From an uncultured Paracoccaceae bacterium (GTDB lineage Bacteria; Pseudomonadota; Alphaproteobacteria; Rhodobacterales; Rhodobacteraceae), in NCBI GenBank assembly GCA_937983405.1, contig CALJZN010000039.1, positions 1-36,442 on the forward strand: DNA of 36,442 bases, written 5' to 3'. Position 1 is the stretch's first letter, and the number at the start of each line of letters is the position of its first letter. Below the pieces are notes generated by a model that was not told where the DNA came from, did no database searches, and saw only the letters and a list, made by a program, of their open reading frames with translations. A program made the position numbers and the translations under genes. Below are positions 33,720 through 36,442 of this stretch, one piece after another.

Positions 33720-35660
33720 ATGCGCTGCTTTGCGGTCCTCGGCCCGTCGCAGGCGGGAAAGACGACACTGGTGCGGGCGCTCGCCCGACTGGAGGGACGA
33801 GAGGGGCCGACCGAGGCGGCGGGCCATCTGTCGGCGACGCTGTTCGACGTCATGGGCGAACGCTGGGCCGCGCTGGACCTGGCCGGCGGGCCCGACTTCG
33901 TGCCCCTGGCAGCCGGGCCGCTGATGGCGGCGGATGCCGCGGTGCTGGTGGTGCCGGCCGATCCCGCGGCGGCGATGCTCGCCGCGCCCTGGCTGCGCCT
34001 GATCGAGGCATCGAGCACCCCGGCCTTCGTCTTCATCAACCGCATCGACGACGCCCGGGGCCGGGTGCGCGACATCGTGGCGGCCCTGCAGGCCTATGCC
34101 GGCGCCGCGCTGGTGCTGCGCCAGATCCCGATCCGCGAGGGCGGCCGCGTCGTGGGCGCGGTCGATCTGATCTCGGAGCGCGCCTGGCGCTACCGCGAGG
34201 GCGGGCCCTCGACCCTCGTGCCGATGCCCGAGGACCTGCGCGCGCGCGAGGCCGAGGCGCGCACCGACCTTCTGGAACATCTCTCCGACTTCGACGACGC
34301 GCTGCTCGAGCAGCTGATCGAGGACCGGGTGCCGGCCGCCGGCGCGATCTATGCCATCGCCGCGCGCGAGGTCGCCTCGCGCGTCGTGACGCCCGTGCTG
34401 CTGGGCTCGGCCCTGCACCGGAACGGACTGACCCGGCTGATGAAGGCGCTGCGCCACGAGGCGCCGCGGCCGGCGGCGCTGCGCGCGCGCCTGGCCGCGG
34501 CCGCGAAGGGCGCAGCGCCCGCGGCGGTGGCCTTCCACGCGCAGATGCGCCGCCATCTGGGCAAGGTCACGCTGCTGCGCAGCCTCGTGCCCGGCCTCGC
34601 GCCCGGGGCGCGGCTGGGCGGCGGCGGGATCGGCGGGCTGCAGGCGCCGGGCGGGGGGGCGGCGGGCGCGCTCGACGAGGGGGCGATCGCGCTCGCGGTG
34701 AAGTCCGACCAGTTGCTGGCCGGCCGCGCCGCGACCGACGACGCGGTGCTGCCCGCCCCCGCCTGGGCCGGACTGCGCCCGCCGATGCTGGCCCGCGTCC
34801 TTGCCCCCGAGGCGGCGCGCGACGATGTGCGCCTCGCCGCCGCCCTCGCCCGCCTGCAAGAGGTGGACCCCGCCCTCGCCGTCGAGGCCGATGCCGCGAC
34901 GGGGGCGCCGGTGCTGCGCACCCAGGGGCCGATGCACCTGCGCGCGGTGCTGGCGCTTCTGGCCGAGGATTTCGGCATCCCCGTCGTTGCAAGCCCCCGC
35001 GGCGGCCTGTGGCGCGAGACGATCGCGCAGCCGGTCGAGGTGCGCCACCGGCACAGGAAGCAGACCGGCGGCGCGGGACAGTTCGCCGAGGTGGCGCTGC
35101 GCGTGGCCCCGCTGCCGCGCGGCGCGGGCTTCGCCTTTGCCGAGACGGTCAGGGGCGGCGCGGTGCCGCGCCACTACTTCCCCGCGGTCGAGGCCGGGGC
35201 GCTGGACGCCCTGACCCGGGGCCCGCTGGGCTTTCCGGTGGTGGACGTCTCCGTCACGCTCACCGACGGCAAGATGCATGCGGTGGACAGCTCCGACCAC
35301 GCCTTCCGCACTGCTGCCCGCGCCGGTGTGCGCGAGGCGCTGGAAAAGGCGGGGCCGGTGTTGCTGCAGGGGATCGAGCGGGTGACGGTGCATGTGCCCT
35401 CGGCGGCGGCGGGTGCACTGGCGTCGGTGGTCTCGGGGGTGAAGGGCCAGGTCCTCGGCTTCGACCGCGATCCTGCGGGGCCGAACTGGGACGTCTTCCG
35501 CGCGCTGCTGCCGGGCGCGGCGCTGGACGAGCTCATGCAGGCGTTGGCGGCGGCCACCCAGGGCACCGCCTGGATCGAAACCGCCTTCGACCATTTCGAG
35601 GAGGTCTACGGACGCGAGGCCGAGGCGATCAGCAAGGCAAGGCTCGCGGCCGCCGGGTGA
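33720..35660 (+). CDS. EF-G-like translational GTPase paralog, divergent
   Basis: This 646-residue protein of the elongation factor G family is shorter than canonical EF-G (about 700). It has a P loop GPSQAGKTTL at residues 8-17, a G3-like DLAGGPDF (in place of DTPGHVDF) and a G4-like INRIDD (Asn-Arg rather than Asn-Lys). The switch I RGITI motif is not found. The C-terminal domains are well kept: GGAGQFAEV, PRHYFPAVEAGALDAL, GKMHAVDSSDHAFRTAAR and the terminal fold. It resembles the type II EF-G-like proteins of alphaproteobacteria. It may act in translation stress or recycling, but the altered G motifs make hydrolysis uncertain. The ATG at 33720 has AGGGGGAAA before it. Confidence 0.88.
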   Translation: MRCFAVLGPSQAGKTTLVRALARLEGREGPTEAAGHLSATLFDVMGERWAALDLAGGPDFVPLAAGPLMAADAAVLVVPADPAAAMLAAPWLRLIEASSTPAFVFINRIDDARGRVRDIVAALQAYAGAALVLRQIPIREGGRVVGAVDLISERAWRYREGGPSTLVPMPEDLRAREAEARTDLLEHLSDFDDALLEQLIEDRVPAAGAIYAIAAREVASRVVTPVLLGSALHRNGLTRLMKALRHEAPRPAALRARLAAAAKGAAPAAVAFHAQMRRHLGKVTLLRSLVPGLAPGARLGGGGIGGLQAPGGGAAGALDEGAIALAVKSDQLLAGRAATDDAVLPAPAWAGLRPPMLARVLAPEAARDDVRLAAALARLQEVDPALAVEADAATGAPVLRTQGPMHLRAVLALLAEDFGIPVVASPRGGLWRETIAQPVEVRHRHRKQTGGAGQFAEVALRVAPLPRGAGFAFAETVRGGAVPRHYFPAVEAGALDALTRGPLGFPVVDVSVTLTDGKMHAVDSSDHAFRTAARAGVREALEKAGPVLLQGIERVTVHVPSAAAGALASVVSGVKGQVLGFDRDPAGPNWDVFRALLPGAALDELMQALAAATQGTAWIETAFDHFEEVYGREAEAISKARLAAAG

Positions 35661-35768
35661 GACCGCGGCACCGCCAGCGCATCGGCCCGCTGCCCGCGCG
35701 CCCCGCGACACGGGGCGCCGGACGGTTCCGGTAACCGGGCGTTAACCACAGTGCGCGATCCCTCGGTC

Positions 35769-36038
35769 ATGCGATCCGAGAGCCCCCAGATGCGCCCACG
35801 CCCCGCGATGCCGCCCGGTGCGGCCCGGGACGGCGGCCGTGCCTGGATCGAGGCGATCTTTGCCAGCAGGGCTGCCGCCAACGGCGGCGTGGTCCGCCGC
35901 GCGGTGCGCGATGTCGAGCGCGAGATCGGCCGCGCTGCGCTGATCGCCGAGGTCCGCCGCCGCGGCTGGCACCTTGTCGAATGCGGCGACCAGTTCGTGA
36001 TCGTCTGCAATCCCGGGCGAATCACCGTGATCTGCTGA
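35769..36038 (+). CDS. Small conserved-looking protein of unknown function
   Basis: This protein has up to 89 residues. The C-terminal half (WIEAIFASRAAANGGVVRRAVRD, then VEREIGRAALIAEVRRRGWHLVECGDQFVIVCN) resembles small Rhodobacterales proteins often misnamed N-(5'-phosphoribosyl)anthranilate isomerase. I do not recognise a biochemical role, and no catalytic motif of that enzyme is present. The start is uncertain: a GTG at 35751 and ATGs at 35769, 35790 and 35808 are all in frame without a clear ribosome site. It lies between the EF-G-like gene and the two palindromes before preA. Confidence 0.6.
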   Translation: MRSESPQMRPRPAMPPGAARDGGRAWIEAIFASRAAANGGVVRRAVRDVEREIGRAALIAEVRRRGWHLVECGDQFVIVCNPGRITVIC

Positions 36039-36056
36039 TTCCGCCCCGCCCGGGAG

Positions 36057-36087
36057 CGCCAAAATCCTTCGGCGAAGGATTTTGGCG
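36057..36087. terminator. Perfect 14-bp inverted repeat with AAGGATTTT core
   Basis: CGCCAAAATCCTTC and GAAGGATTTTGGCG pair perfectly around a three-base GGC loop. TTTT runs occur in the arms on both strands. It lies 18 bases after the small ORF and 69 bases from the preA stop on the opposite strand, so it can end transcription from both sides. Confidence 0.65.
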
Positions 36088-36101
36088 CGGCCGGCCCCGA
36101 C

Positions 36102-36133
36102 GGCCAAGGATTTTCGCGCGAAAATCCTTGGCC
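36102..36133. repeat. Perfect 32-bp palindrome sharing the AAGGATTTT core
   Basis: Bases 36102-36117 are the exact reverse complement of 36118-36133. The core AAGGATTTT is the same as in the neighbouring hairpin, in mirrored flanks. It lies 23 bases downstream of the preA stop. It is probably a transcription end or a member of a dispersed repeat family. Confidence 0.65.
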
Positions 36134-36156
36134 TCCCCGGCGCGGCGCCCGGTGGC

Positions 36157-36442
36157 CTACTCTGCCGCCTTCGCCATCGGATTGTTGGGATGGGTCGTCC
36201 AGTCGCCGTGCCCGGCCGTCACCGTGCGCCCCGTGCGCGGGTCCACCGTTCCGGGCGCCAGCGGCACCATGGTGATGCAGTCCTCCACCGGGCAGACATC
36301 CACGCAGAGGTTGCAGGCCACGCATTCGGCGTCGTTGACCTCGAACACCCGGCCGGGCTTCATCCAGATCGCCTGGTGGCTGGTGTCCTCGCAGGCGGCA
36401 TAGCAGCGGCCGCACTTGATGCAGAGGTCCTGGTCGATCCGC
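36157..36442 (-). CDS. preA: NAD-dependent dihydropyrimidine dehydrogenase, iron-sulfur subunit PreA, C-terminal part
   Basis: The visible 94 residues are the C-terminal ferredoxin-like part. The first cluster motif is LCIKCGRC followed by the fourth Cys in YAACEDTSHQAIW. The second is CVACNLCVDVCPVEDC, and the protein ends MAKAAE. This is the standard end of PreA (PydA), which with PreT reduces uracil and thymine with NADH. The catalytic barrel and PreT lie to the right, outside the window. The gene is the first committed enzyme of the pyrimidine pathway encoded at 23.6-32.8 kb but is transcribed as a separate unit. Confidence 0.93.
   Translation of the reverse strand, partial: RIDQDLCIKCGRCYAACEDTSHQAIWMKPGRVFEVNDAECVACNLCVDVCPVEDCITMVPLAPGTVDPRTGRTVTAGHGDWTTHPNNPMAKAAE

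Noticed and set aside
35751-35768. The GTG at 35751 as the start of the small ORF.
   Set aside because: No ribosome site, and the added residues show no conservation that I can recognise.
1-36442. tRNA or rRNA genes.
   Set aside because: I saw no cloverleaf or rRNA-like conserved segments, although a tool scan would be needed to exclude them.

Overview
The window is very GC-rich DNA, densely packed with genes on both strands and with short intergenic gaps. Several gene types point to an alphaproteobacterium of the Rhodobacteraceae (Rhodobacterales): an SMC protein of that type, the aspartokinase-ptsP pair, an orphan FliM/SpoA-like protein beside a sodium-symporter histidine kinase, a ScfR-family regulator, a Rhodobacterales-type Hint-domain relic, and AAGGATTTT-type palindromes. 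I cannot name a species. I saw no rRNA, tRNA, CRISPR array, insertion sequence or phage gene.

Left part (1-10 kb). The N-terminal third of smc lies at the left edge. It is followed by a cidA/lrgA-lrgB pair, a HpcH/HpaI-family aldolase, and a divergent ferric-iron ABC importer pair (fbpA, fbpB) that has no ATPase gene beside it. Next come a histone-deacetylase-like amidohydrolase overlapping thpR, a divergent NUDIX hydrolase, a DUF1178 zinc-ribbon protein and a short-chain dehydrogenase.

Middle part (10-23.5 kb). This holds a pyruvate-kinase-like protein with an extra N-terminal domain and no usual C-terminal domain, aspartokinase followed by ptsP (PTS-Ntr enzyme I), a small DksA/TraR-type zinc finger protein, and selO (protein AMPylase). 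A leftward regulatory block follows. Read in transcription order it is a ScfR-type acyl-CoA-sensing regulator, then a recognisable sigma70-like promoter, a CheY-like single-domain response regulator, a small two-helix membrane protein, a symporter-histidine kinase hybrid, and a FliM/SpoA-like protein. The last gene's stop codon lies inside a tandem repeat of six 16-17 bp units.

Right part (23.6-36.4 kb). This is a reductive pyrimidine (or related cyclic ureide) catabolism island. On the minus strand, in transcription order, it has an omega-amino acid:pyruvate transaminase, a broken Hint-domain gene, a ureidopropionase-type amidohydrolase, a 72-residue coiled-coil protein, dihydropyrimidinase, and a complete ABC importer (ATPase, two permeases, NMT1/ThiY-like binding protein). 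The C-terminal part of preA (iron-sulfur subunit of NAD-dependent dihydropyrimidine dehydrogenase) is at the right edge. A TetR-family regulator very like RutR is divergent from the transaminase. Two sites matching the RutR operator design (TGACC-N4-GGTCA) lie upstream of the transaminase and upstream of the amidohydrolase. The expected flow is uptake, ring reduction, ring opening, decarbamoylation, then transamination of beta-alanine or its methyl analogue, under RutR control. A degenerate EF-G paralog and a small conserved-looking ORF separate rutR from preA, and two strong palindromes sit between that ORF and preA.
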